From: Micractinium sp. NFX-FRZ
Lineage: Eukaryota; Chlorophyta; Trebouxiophyceae; Chlorellales; Chlorellaceae
Direction: 5' to 3'
NCBI GenBank assembly: GCA_029339195.1
Contig: JAPTJF010000129.1
Coordinates: 1 to 64,000 of the forward strand
Length of the DNA stretch: 64,000 bases
Translations under genes and position numbers: made by a program
Notes under the pieces: generated by a model
What the model was told of the DNA's origin: nothing
The model's database searches: none
Seen by the model: the letters and a program-made list of their open reading frames with translations, nothing else
Shown: positions 33,960 through 44,596 of the stretch, in pieces
How the letters are laid out: each line of letters opens with the position of its first letter
Numbering within the stretch: the first letter of the stretch is position 1

Positions 33960-35185
33960 ATGGCGCTCGTTTGCACAGCTCCAGCGCCTCTTGCGCGCGC
34001 TACATTGTTCAGACAGCGGCAGCGGCGGTGCACAGCAGGCTCCTTTGTGGTGCGCGCCGGACCGGCCATGCGCTCCTTCGACCTGCCGCCCCCCAGCAGC
34101 AACGGCAGCGGCCCCTCAACTCCCAGCAGATCAGGCAGCGGCGCGGCAGCCAGTAGCAGCGGCGCAGCAGCAGCAGCGGCGGCGGAAGAGCCCGCCGTCC
34201 GCAGCTTCCGCGTCTCGCCCTGGGTGGCCATGCGGTTCAACGGGCCGGTGCCGGAGCGCGGTGAGTGCAATATGAATGTGCTCATATCATGCCTCCTTCA
34301 TGATGTGAAGACTGCTGCAGCAGGGCTGCACTGCAGCAGTGGCTACACCGCCTGGGCTGGTCCGCTGCCCGCAGGATGGCTGTCCCCTTTTGCTGCATCC
34401 CCACAGTGGCGGTGTTGCTCATTGCTGCCACTTCCGATTCTTGCGATTGACTGTATACTTTGTTACCGCCGGGTCCTGCAGTCAACGGGCGGCTGGCGAT
34501 GCTGGCCTTCATGTACATTGCGCAGCGGGAGATGGAGACTGGGCAAACAGGTACGTGCTTGCACCGGCACATATGTTGGGTGCTGGGCCGCCCGTTGGCT
34601 CAGCATGGCAGGGCACGACTGCCAACTTGCATGGGCGCTAGCAGCTGTGCTGCTTAGATGTCAAGCTCATACCCTCAGCACGTGGTTCACCACAGTGTCC
34701 CCTTCCCCCGCCTGCCTGCCTGCCCGCCCGCCCGCCCGCCCTCCCACCACCCTGCAGTGATCCAGCAAGCGCTGCAGCTGCCCACCAACTACGGCGCCTG
34801 GCCGCTGGTGGCCTTCATGCTCCTCATGGTGTACGCCGCCTTCCCGCCCGCGCTGGCGGGCGCACGCGAGGAGGACTTTGGCCTCTTCACCGTGGTGAGT
34901 TGAACGCGTATCACGGATCACGTGTTTATGATAACAGGAGCTGCAAGAAGGCTTGGCGCTGACGCCCGTGTGTCAACAGGCGCTCGCGGGCGCACCCCCC
35001 AACCACGTAGCCAGACTACAGGCGCTGAACCACGTATGGCTGACCCCACTTTTGCCCTGCCTGACTTTGTCCGCCCATTGCATCTCAACTTGCAGGCTGC
35101 TGAGAAGACTAACGGGCGGGCGGCCATGCTGGGCTTGGCGGTGCTCGCCGCACTGGAGTGGCACTCCGGCTTCTGCTTCTTCTGA
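33960..35185 (+). CDS. ELIP/LIL-type chlorophyll-binding light-stress protein
   Basis: Four exons: 33960-34260, 34482-34550, 34758-34894 and 35096-35185, giving 198 aa. The N-terminus (MALVCTAPAPLARATLF..., Arg/Ser/Ala-rich) resembles a chloroplast transit peptide. A low-complexity Ser/Gly/Ala spacer follows. The core has three helices. Helix I carries ERVNGRLAMLAFM, the middle helix is WPLVAFMLLMVYAAFPPALAG, and helix III carries EKTNGRAAMLGLAVLAALE. The paired E-x-x-N-G-R-x-A-M-L motifs are the chlorophyll-binding signatures of the LHC superfamily, and the two-signature, three-helix plan is that of early light-induced proteins in thylakoids. These protect against excess light. Assignment to ELIP rather than another LIL subfamily is inferred. 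Confidence 0.88.
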
Positions 35186-35322
35186 GCACATGCCAGGATG
35201 CAGCTGGGCGCCAGCTGACCTAGATGTTCGCACATTTTGTGGCACTCTTGGGCATGCCTAACGCACGCACAGCTCAGGCGGACAGCGGCAGCATCTGCAG
35301 CCGCCATGGCCAGTTCATTGCC

Positions 35323-35327
35323 TTACA
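35323..35327 (-). terminator. Candidate TGTAA poly(A) signal (HAD hydrolase)
   Basis: TTACA on the plus strand lies about 440 bp beyond the HAD stop codon. Confidence 0.35.
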
Positions 35328-35479
35328 CGGCATGGCAGGCAGGCTGGGCGCCTGAGCAGAGAACGAAATCATAGGATCAAGCATTTCATTGGCATTTATT
35401 TCACGGGGAGCACGCCTATTTCATTGCCGCATGGCCGGCAGTCCGGGATGAAAGACCATACCAGAGAAAGATGAGGATG

Positions 35480-35484
35480 TGTAA
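35480..35484 (+). terminator. Candidate TGTAA poly(A) signal (ELIP-like)
   Basis: TGTAA lies 295 bp beyond the ELIP stop codon in GATGTGTAACTGAG. Confidence 0.45.
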
Positions 35485-35769
35485 CTGAGACGCCGCCGTG
35501 GGCTTGCGAGGCCGCACAGCTGCTTGCACTGCCGCCTGTGGGCTGGCCCGGCCTTTTGGGATGCACCCTGGATGCCCTGGGAAAGAATGCTGCGCAGCTG
35601 CGCAGCTGCTGGCGCCAAGACTAGGGGGGGCGGGGAGCTGGCGGTCGGTCTTAAGGGGCTGGCCCCCTTCATGGAGGCGGCTAAACAGCTGCTTGCACTC
35701 AAGCCAGGGGGTGGCCGTCAGAGGGGCCGGCCCTGGCAGGTCTGCTTGCGTTGGAGCTGGGCCCCGCCT

Positions 35770-37968
35770 CTACTCTGTGAGCTGCGGGTAGCCAGGCATG
35801 GCGGTGACGTCCACAGCCTTCAGGAAGCCTGCCGCCTTGATGGCCTGCACAGCACAGCACAGCAGGGGGTGGGGGCAGGGAGGGAGGGCCGGAATGCGTC
35901 TGCTTCAGCCGAAAGCGAGCAGCGCGGGGCAGGCAGGGCGCAAGTGGGGCAGGCATGCACACGTTTGGGCGCCAAGCGGGACCCTGCATGTATTTGGCAC
36001 CCGCCTCAGCTGCATGCGCCGCAGCGGGCCATCCCGCAAGCAAGGTGCCCTGTGTGCCAGGCAAGCATGCAGGGCAGTGCTGGGGCGGCACGCCTCCCTA
36101 CAGAAATCCAGCGCGCACAGCGGCGGCGGCACCAGCGCTTGTGTTGAACAGCCCCCGCTCCCAACCCACGCGAACACAGACGCCCAGCACGCAGGCTGGC
36201 AGCAGCATTCCCTTGCCTGCATGCCCAGAGGAGCGTCCTCGTAGCCCACGCAGTCCTTGGGATCCACGCCAATCAGTTCAGCCGCCCGCAGGAAGGTCTC
36301 TGGGTGCGGCTTGCCGTGCGTGACGTCATTGCAGGTCACAATGGCGTCAAAGAAGCCCTCCAGCAGGTTGACCGCTGTGAGCGCTTTGGTCACCTGCGGG
36401 CGACTGCCACCAGTGGCGATGGCAAGAGGCAGGCCTGCGGCAGGCGGGCGGGGCAGCGGGCGGGGAGGCGTGGCGCGGCATGTGGGTATGTGGCTTGTGT
36501 GATGGCACAAGTGGCGTGAGGGCCCAAGCACGAGGCAGAGGAGCGCCAGCCAGCACTGTGCCGGCCTGCTGCACTACATCGAGCCGTTAAGGCGCCCTCT
36601 GCCTGCCCTGGCACTGCCTGCCTGCCCTGACCCCGTGCCCGCCCGCCCGACCGCCCTGGCAGCGCACCCTTGGCCTTGCCGGCGTGTGCAATCTCCATCA
36701 CGCACTCCACCACCTTGGTGTCGCCTGCACACCGCATGACAGAATATGCCCAAGGAGGCGCAGCACAGGTGAGAGGCAACGTCGGCCGCACGGACACAGG
36801 AGCGTCTGATTAGTGAGGCTGGGCAATGGAGGAGTGGGGTGGGGTGGGGTGGGGGTGAGGGGCGAGTCCCCCCAAGGCCTGCCCACCCACCCACCCTGCA
36901 GGCCAACGTACACTTGCTCAACTGATACCCATGTCCCCCATCCCGCCTGATCAGACCGGCACCCACGCCACGCCACCCACCCGCCAGGTCGACATACAGC
37001 TCCGTCTTGCGCTGCACCGCTGCCGGGATGTCAATGTGGGTGAGCCCCTGCAGCCAGGAGGGGAGGCAGGGGGAGGGTTGTTGGCAGAGGCGGGCGGCGG
37101 CAGGGCAGCACTAAAAAGACGCGGCCTATGCAGCGTTTTGGGCAGCAGGGCCGCTTGCTGGCCCAGGGGCGTAAGGCCAGGCCCACAGCTGCTGCAGGCG
37201 GGTGCTGGAGCAGCCCGGAGGCTGTTGGTCGTGACCGCTGCCGCAGAGGAGCCACCCAGCCTGCCGCCATACGACCGCCGCTCATGGGGTGCATCTGCTG
37301 GGTGCCTCAAAACAAATGCGAATGCACAAGAAAGTGTGGGCGGGGTGTGTATCCCCTTCCGGCCTTAAAACCAACCCGGCTGGCAGCACCCACCTGCTCC
37401 TCGCACAGCAGCTCCATGATGGCTGTGGACGGCTTGCCTGCCAGGCTCAGCAGCTGGTCAACGGTCAACGCAAAGTTGAACTCCTGGGACAGCTGGCGCC
37501 AGGCCGCCCAATGGTGTGCCATCGTGTCAAGGACCGTCCCTGGCGGGAAGGTCATCACCAGGTAAGATGGTGAGACCTTGGCGTGTGCAACGTGAGCCGT
37601 GACCAGTGAATGCAGGGGAGGCGATGCAGGCGCAACAGAATGCAGTGCTGCCAGATTGCTGGCTGGCTTGCCAGGACAACTGCAACAGCGGCCTCACCAT
37701 CGAGGTCGAACACCAGGCCTGAACAGGAAGCAGGTGGCTGAGAGAGGGGACGTCAGTAGCTGGAGGTTTGCAGGCCAGGTGAGGGGCGCTGCCGCTGCCG
37801 CCGCCACTGCCGCCACTGCCGCTGCCGCCGCCGCCGCCCGACCACCCCGCTCAGACGCATCCCATCGCTGCCAATTCCGCGCGTCCATAATGCACTGCAC
37901 AGACTGCTGTACTCACCCTTGGCATCCGGCGGCAGGTATTCTGGAGAAATTTGGTGCGTCACAGTCAT
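35770..37968 (-). CDS. HAD-superfamily phosphatase / beta-phosphoglucomutase-like
   Basis: Seven exons: 37968-37917, 37718-37698, 37539-37394, 37047-36981, 36724-36668, 36434-36217 and 35844-35770, giving 211 aa. The four HAD motifs are present. Motif I, DLDGTVLD (Asp22 nucleophile, Asp24 acid), is assembled across a 21-nt micro-exon encoding the GLVFDLD core. Motif II is AIATGGS, motif III the Lys of HGKPHPE, and motif IV YEDAPLGMQA. The cap lies between motifs I and II, so it is a subclass I (PGM-like) enzyme acting on a small phosphorylated metabolite; the substrate is not identifiable. No transit peptide is obvious. The exon 6 donor is GC (CAG|GCAAGG). It shares a 198-bp divergent promoter with the Hsp70-escort gene. 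Confidence 0.92.
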
Positions 37969-38166
37969 GGTGCAAACTTCACTGCCTCGCTTCGCTGTCC
38001 AGGTTTTCGGCCCACGGAGCGCTCCAACACGGCAGAAGAAGAAGCAGCGGCCCTCCTCGCCCACCTGCATTTGACTCCTCAGCAGGCAGCAGAGCCCAGA
38101 ACCCCACAACAGGCCTTCCGGCTCGCAAACTTGCCTTTCTCATTCTCGATCGCGCTACCTGGCACC
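37969..38166. promoter_or_regulatory. 198-bp divergent promoter, HAD hydrolase / Hsp70-escort
   Basis: Only 198 bp separate the two head-to-head start codons, and both 5' UTRs must fit inside. The plus-strand frame of the escort gene stays open across it but contains no earlier ATG. Confidence 0.7.
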
Positions 38167-40107
38167 ATGATCTCGCTGCTGGCGACCCAGCCACGCTCTT
38201 CAGACTTCTGCGCCCCTCGGTGCGCCTCGGAACGCCCCTCAGGCCGTCCAACCCTCGTTGTGCGGGCGGCACAGGGCTCCGGTAGTGGTCACGGAGCTCC
38301 CCGCAGCCCGCCCGACAGCTCCAGCAGCAGCGGCGGAGCGCCCGGCGCCAGCGCACCGCAGGCTGCCTACGGCGGCGCGGTCGAGCTCCCCGGCGGCGCG
38401 CTGTGGTGGCAGCACCTGCACGCAAGCGCCAGCAGCACCACCCCGACCTACGGCACCAATTTTGTGCTGCAGCGCCCCACAGTGGGCGGCCCAGGCCTGG
38501 TCAAAGCCTCGCGCCCGCCCAAGCCGGTGCGGCGCGCTGCGGCGCCCGCACCCCTGCCGCCCGCCGTCTGGGCCGCTCCCGGCGGCAGCGCAGGGCTGGG
38601 ACTGATGCTGGCTGGCAGCAGCCTGGGAAGCCACACCGTGGTTGTGGATACTGATTTCGTGGTGCTGCCGCCCCAGCCTGCCATTGCACCCAACACCACC
38701 TGTGTGGGCCTGGTGTGGATGCCTTCCGAGGAGCAGGGGCAGCAGGCAGCGCAGCAGCTGCCGGAGCAGCGGCGCGGACGCCGGCGCGGCAGCGGCCGCC
38801 ACCCTCGCCGCACGCAGATGGTGAGTGTGCACAATCTCAAGAGAATTGGGCACTCGCTGCATGTGTGCCACTGCCATCGCGCCTGCTGCATCTGCCTCCC
38901 GCCTGCTTCCCTGCCTGTCCTTGCCTGCCTGCGCCGACCTGCTTTGCCTGCCAAGGCACCCCCAGCTTCTGAAGCACTGCACCTTTGGTGATCTTACCTT
39001 CTCTTCCGCCCGCGCAGCTGCGCTTCACGTGCAACCTGTGTGGGGAGGTGAACGAGGGCGTGGAAGTGAACCCGCACGCCTGGGCCAAGGGCTCTGTGTT
39101 TGCGCGCTGCCAGGTGCGCTGCGGGGTGGTGGGAGCCCAGCGTTTCTTGATGCCAAAGAGAATTTTGTGCCTGTGTCTGGGTATGTGTCTGTGTATGTTG
39201 AATGGAGGCGGGGGTGGTTGAGAGAGGATGTCATTCGTGGTGGCACGGGAGAGGTGCACGTGAAGAGGCCCTGTTGGTGCTGCCACTGTCCTGCCCACTC
39301 GCACCGTCTGTCCACCCCAACTCAAGACTGCCCGCCAACGGCCGCACCGCTGCGCACAAGCGGCCAAACAAAGCGCACGTTCCGCCTTGCCCGCCTTGCC
39401 CGTCCCTCAACTTCTGATGTGAGCCCTGCCTGCCTGCCTGCGCATCTCCCCCTCTACCCACCTTGCTGGTCCCTTTTCTACCCTACATTCTGCCTGGGTT
39501 GCCTGCCCTGCCCCTGCCCGCCGCAGGGCTGCACGGCTGTGCACAAGCTGCGGGACAACCTGCGCATCTTCCACGAGCTGTCGGGGCCCGTCTTCCCGCC
39601 CCGCGAGCTGCGCAGCACCTACCTGGTGCAGGTCAGCAGCTGGGATGCTCCAATTGATACAGCGATTGGCAGTGTTTGGTGTTATTGTGAAGGGAGGGAT
39701 TGGTGGGCAAGGAGAACCTACCTGGTGCAGGTCAGCAGCTGGGTTGTTCAGTCTGCAGCAGCAATTGGGTGGTCACTGTAGCTGTGGAGGGAGGGATTGG
39801 CTGTGTGCAGATTGTACAGCTGTACAGCACTTACCTGGTGCAGGTCAGCATCTTGACAAAGTGGTGGTGTCAATGGTGCATGCGGTGAAGGGAGGGCCGG
39901 ATGCGCACATGTGACCCAACCCAGGCGCCTGGTGCCCAGTGAGCGGCGGGCTCCTGGCGTTTGAGCAGTGTTCGAATGATGTGTCTCCCCTGCCCGCCTG
40001 CCCCTGCGCACCCACCCCCCTGCGTGCCTGCCGCCCCGGCCCACCCTGCCCTGCCGCGCCCGCAGGAGATCCTGGACCGCATCCAGGAGAACAACAACCG
40101 CAACTGA
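38167..40107 (+). CDS. DNL-type zinc finger Hsp70-escort protein, probably plastid
   Basis: Four exons: 38167-38820, 39018-39113, 39527-39631 and 40066-40107, giving 298 aa. Residues 1-34 (MISLLATQPRSSDF..., Ser/Arg/Ala-rich, ending VVRAA) look like a chloroplast transit peptide. A poorly conserved middle of ~180 residues follows. The C-terminal zinc ribbon has FTCNLC (C223, C226) and RCQGC (C249, C252), then the hallmark DNL (260-262) in HKLRDNLRIF. This family (Zim17/Hep1; HEP2 in Chlamydomonas chloroplasts) keeps organellar Hsp70 soluble. The long N-terminal part is unusual and unrecognised. Exon 3 has in-frame repeated donor copies downstream. Confidence 0.9.
39617..39860 (+). repeat. Triple junction echo of Hsp70-escort exon 3 donor
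   Basis: The exon 3 end plus donor (ACCTACCTGGTGCAG|GTCAGCA) ends at 39631 and recurs ending at 39730 and 39843. Each is followed by a diverged GAAGGGAGGGATTGG-type segment. The units are 99 and 113 bp long. The first 99 bp have no stop in the exon frame. Confidence 0.9.
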
Positions 40108-41198
40108 ATAGAAAGTGCGACAGCCGTAGCCAGGCTCTGGAGTTCGAGCCCGGCCCAGCAGCCTGTGCTGCTGAGCCTGGCTGCGGCAAGCGTAGGCAAG
40201 GCCGCGGGTTAGCAGCATGCAGCAGGAGGGTCAGCCGTGCAAGGATGTGCTGTCGTTGCCGAGCAGCCACGCAGCAGTGTTGCCCCCAACGCCTTGCCAG
40301 CCCTCCTTGAACGTGCTCCGGCACCAGCGCCGAGTGCCCTCCCCCCCTATCTCTTCGTAGCCCCGCCCTTCTCACACCTCTCCACATCCACACCCTTCTT
40401 TATCTTTCCCGCGCACCTCTCAGCACCCTTCTCCCCGCCCTGCTACTAGCGCCCAGAGCAGGCTGTATCCAACACACGCCCGGCCGTGCAGCCCGCTCCC
40501 TGATTCTGCTGCCAGGCTGTAGCCAGCCAGTCCCTCAAGTGCTGCCCGCTTGATTGCCTGCCCGCCAGTCTGCCCCTCTGGCTGGCTTGGTATTTGGGCC
40601 CCCTCGACTCCCGCCTGCCCTCTAATTGCCCACTAGTCGAGCACGGGCTGTACCAATCAACGAACTCTCAAAATGCGCGCCTGCGCCCGCTTTTTTCCGC
40701 CGTGCCCGCCTCGGTCACCCTTGGCCCCCATCTGGTTGCCAGCAGACCAGTCAGCAGACCAGCCGTTGCAAATGTCATGACCCCTCCCCCCTCCCAATCT
40801 CCAGATGGCATGCCCCGTGTTCACGTAGACCCGCCCCCGTCCCTTGTTCCCCAGTTACCGCTCCCCCGCCCCCGGTGTATTCCTTGGCAGCAAGTTGCTC
40901 TGCATTCTTACATTTGCAAGCCAGCTCAGCCTGCCTGTGCCCTCCCCTGTACCACCAGCCGCCGAATGCCGCCACCCTCATCCCGCGTGCATCCCCCTGT
41001 TGTGCTCCTTCCCATCGGCAGCATGCTGCCTGCGCCACCCTGGCGCGGCGGCCTGCGTGCTGACCCGCCCCACTACTGTGTCCCCCTCTCCCAGCTACTA
41101 CGTCTCTCGATGTGTAAGCCGTTCACAAAAGGGGGAAGGCGGCAGCAAAATGGCGGGGTGGCCGGTAGAGCACAGGTGCTGCTTTAAAGCTGGCAGCT
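40108..41198. other. Convergent intergenic region, Hsp70-escort / DMT transporter
   Basis: This is C/T-rich on the plus strand, with no conserved coding motif. The nearest plus-strand TGTAA is far away at 41113-41117, and a minus-strand TGTAA lies at 40912-40908. Confidence 0.5.
40908..40912 (-). terminator. Candidate TGTAA poly(A) signal (DMT transporter)
   Basis: TTACA on the plus strand, 287 bp beyond the transporter stop codon. Confidence 0.45.
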
Positions 41199-43986
41199 TC
41201 ACGCATCTTTGTCTTTCGCAGCTGCCCCCTCCTGTGACCCTTCCGCCGCCGCATCTGCTGCGTCCTGCTGCCCGCCCCCGCTCTGCGCCGCCGCTCCGCC
41301 GGCCTTCCCTCCTCCGCCCGCCGCCGGCTGCCGCCCGCCGCCTGCCAGCACATACACCGCGCCCCCAATTGTGGTCACTGCTGCGCTGATCACTGTCTGC
41401 CGGGTGAGGCAGTGGTGCTGCTTGCCTGGGCTGCAAAAGAGGGCAGCCACAACGACTGTGATGACAGCCCCCCTGACAGCATTGACCAGCCCCACTCCAA
41501 TGGCGCCCTCGCTTTTGAACACTGCAGCCTGGACCAGCATGTGCAGGTTGAACAGCAGGCCTGCAGGGCGGGGCCAGGGCGGCAGGGTGGCGGTGCGTGT
41601 GTAAGCAGGAAGGGACAGCAGGCCTGACAGACACGGGCCGAGGCGCCCGGCGCAGGGCGGGTGAGCAAAATGGGTGCACAATTGGATGCATGCACAGTTT
41701 GCAGAGCAGGCCTGCGGGGCCGGGGCGGTGCAAGCCAGGGTGGGGTGGGGTGGGGAAGGAAGGGTGGGGAAGGCAGGGGGAGGGGTGGGGACCAGTGACA
41801 GCGAGAGCAGAGCGCAGCCGTGTGCACCCTCCCTGGCCCTGTTCCGCTGGCTTCCCTGCCTTCCCGAAAAGAGAGATTGCTCGGATACCAGGTGAAGCCC
41901 GGATTGAAATGCCCACAAACACCCCTACCAGTCATCATCACCCACAAGCCAATGCAGGACTGGTCCCATGCAGCAATGAGCAAGCAACCGGCACTTCAAA
42001 GGGGTGCACTGCAATGAACAGGCACTGCAAGGCACTGCAGTCACTACCATAGAGGTAGAGTTCCCGATGTCCACAGAGAGCGAACACGCCGACGACACAG
42101 CCTGAGCGACCAAGGTGCAAGCAGCAGCAGCAGCAGCAGCATCATGGCAGCGGCAGCAACAGAAGAAGAAGCAAGCAGTAAGGGTGCGCACCAAAGAGAG
42201 CCAGCATGGCGGCGACTTGGCCCGGGCTGGCGCTGCTGGCTTCCAGGGGACGCCGCACAAGGGCGCCATAGTTGGGCGCGGTGTACAGCACCTGGTAGGC
42301 GGCGCTGGCCAGGAAGCCTGCGGCGAAGGGCAGGGTGTGGGGTGGGACGGAGTGAGGCTGGGCAGGAGGCGGTAGTTGGCAGGCATAGGGCGGTGTCAAG
42401 CAAGTGGTAGGCGGGCCGGCCAGGAAACCTGCGGTGGGGCAGGGGGTGGAGTGAGGGACGGAAGTGGGCTACGCGGGTCCAGGGTGTGCTGTTGGGCAGG
42501 CATCGTGTGAGGGCAGGGGGGGGGGGGGCGGGGAGTGAGGGATCTCCGGGGAGTCGGCACACCTGGGCACACCCCTTGGATCTTGGATGGGGACCCCCGG
42601 TGGTCCCGCCAGGTGGCAACCCACCCACACATGAGCCCCGCCGCCACCCCACCCCGCCGCCACCCCAGGAACGGAAAAAGAAACACAATGAACTGAATAC
42701 AAATTCAAATAAATAAAAGATAAGAGGTACACCTGCCCCCAACTGTCTCCCTGCTCAGCCATCAGCAGTCAGAGCGCACCCAAGATGGACACATGCCACA
42801 TGATCTCCGCATTGGGTGGCGGCGGCGCGTCGCCCCCCTTGAGCAGCTTCTCATACGCCACCCCCAGCAGCGAGTAGAGCAGAGCAGCCAGCGCCACCAG
42901 GCAGGCCCCCGTCGTCTGCTCCGGTGTGAGCGCCAGGCTGGCAGCGGACGCTGCCGCTGCTGCAGCTGCGCTGCCGCCGGTGGCCGCTGCTGTGGTGCTA
43001 AAGTAGGAGGCGGGGGCGGCGCGCACGGCCAGCCCCATGCCGACAAAGGCGATGCCTGCCAGCTGGCCGGAGGTGAGGTGGCGGCGCAGCACGCAGCGCG
43101 TCAGCGTGGCGGTCAGCACCTGCCCCACGCCTGACAGCAGCAGGTTTGCCAGGGTGGCGCCGCATGCATAAAAGCCTGCAAGGTGGGAGGGAGGGGCGGC
43201 AAACGGGCAGGCGGTGAAGAAGAGGGGCCACGCGTGCAAGTTGACAGGCAGGCAGGCGGGCAGGCAGGCAGCATGGGCAGGCAGGCCGGTATGCAGGGCA
43301 AAGCACTCGGGTGCACAGCGCAGCACAGCGCAGCGCAGCCATATGGGAGCGTTGCATGCCCAATCTTTACCGCCTCGCACCCGATGATGCCTCCCTCCGG
43401 CTGCCCCCTGTCCACAGCCAACTGTCGCCGCCACCGCATGATGCACACACACTGTGGGGCGGCAGCACGTGTCAATGCAAGCACCTCGCCAGCCCAGCCA
43501 GCGCCACATCGAGCACTGCGCGCACGCTTCCCTGGCACACGCATCCCCATCCCGCCGACACATACCCAGGCAGTACACCGTGTACGCCGAGGCGTCCAGC
43601 AGACCGATGAGCGCCATCAGTCGCCGCTGCGCCGGCGTGGCGGTGGCCTTGCGCGGCCGGCGCAGGGCGGCACCCACCAGGGTGGCCGTGAACTTGACGG
43701 CGGGGATGATGTGGGCCTCCGGGGCAGAGAACCGGGTGTCTGTGATGACCTGCAGCATGTGGCAGGCACCCCGCAGATTGCTTTCAAAAAATAGGAATAG
43801 AAGGCTGCAACATGGCGGCGTGCGCCTGTGACGACCTGTCCACGATTTGTGCTGAAAGAGAGAAGGGGACGGCAGGTAGGCATTCAACTGATTAACAGGC
43901 ATGCATCACGCAATCGAGTTCACCTGTGAGAGCGTGTTGAGCACCACTCCGGAGCAGAGGTAGAGCAACGGCGCGGTGAGGCCCAT
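41199..43986 (-). CDS. DMT/EamA-type (nucleotide-sugar-like) membrane transporter
   Basis: Six exons: 43986-43924, 43749-43566, 43175-42780, 42317-42192, 42101-42048 and 41560-41199, giving 394 aa. Multiple hydrophobic segments include MGLTAPLLYLCSGVVLNTL, RRLMALIGLLDASAYTVYCL, FYACGATLANLLLSGVGQV, TTGACLVALAALLYSLLGVA and VISAAVTTIGGAVYVLAGG. The arrangement, with a GQ(V/I)LTA...R block and a late AVRGAVITVVVAALF helix, resembles the drug/metabolite transporter superfamily, including nucleotide-sugar carriers. The C-terminal tail is hydrophilic and Gly/Ala/Lys-rich, ending KDKDA. The substrate and membrane are not identifiable. It shares a 610-bp divergent promoter with CSN4. Confidence 0.82.
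42300..42440 (-). repeat. Junction echo of DMT transporter exon 4 acceptor
   Basis: The acceptor and first codons of exon 4 (CGCAG|GCTTCCTGGCC, exon starting 42317) are echoed 111 bp upstream on the minus strand (CGCAG|GTTTCCTGGCC, starting 42428), with pyrimidine tract included. The intervening frame is open, so use of the echo would add 37 residues. Confidence 0.85.
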
Positions 43987-44596
43987 GGTGGCGGGTGTGG
44001 GACGTCAGGTCCGTCGGGCGGCACGCAGGGCAACCCCGCTCCCTTGCGCCGTGTAGACAGCCTGCAAAAGGAAAGCAGAGTTTCAGGTTCAATCGATACC
44101 TACCTAGGAACTTGCTCAATTGTCTGCTGCTACTGTTACGCAAAAGCCGCAGCCGCAGCCGCCCTTCGCCCATCACCGCTGCTTGGCCTGGCGCTCAGAC
44201 AGACTCCCTGGGCCGCTCTGATCGCTCCCGCCCGTCCCATCGCTATTGTGACGATCCGCAGGGGCAGCAGCTCACCCGACAGGGGCTCTTCCAGCGCTTA
44301 GGCGAGCGGGGCAAGCGGGCTACGGGCAACGCTGCCTTCTGGCGACCAACCTGCACTCGCTATGGTGTCGTCGCAGCGATCGCAGGTCGGATGTGCAACA
44401 AGGGGCCCGATAGCGCTCGAGTTCACAACGGCGCGCCATTGCCAGCTAGGACGCAACAATTCAGTCCGCCTTCGCGCGATTCCGCAATTGGATCGTATCC
44501 TTACAGACATCGACCGCAATATAAGCCAGCCAGGCCCCCAAAGCTGCAGGTCTTAAAGCCATCCCCAGCGCGGACCCGCGATCGGTTGATAGCAGC
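43987..44596. promoter_or_regulatory. Divergent promoter region, DMT transporter / CSN4
   Basis: 610 bp separate the two head-to-head start codons. No TATA box is evident and no exon motif is seen. Confidence 0.55.

Larger units (their letters stand above)
35186..35769. other. Convergent 3' region, ELIP-like / HAD hydrolase
   Basis: The two stop codons face each other across 584 bp. The candidate plus-strand TGTAA (35480-35484) lies beyond the candidate minus-strand TGTAA (35327-35323), so the two 3' UTRs may overlap by ~160 bp. Confidence 0.5.
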
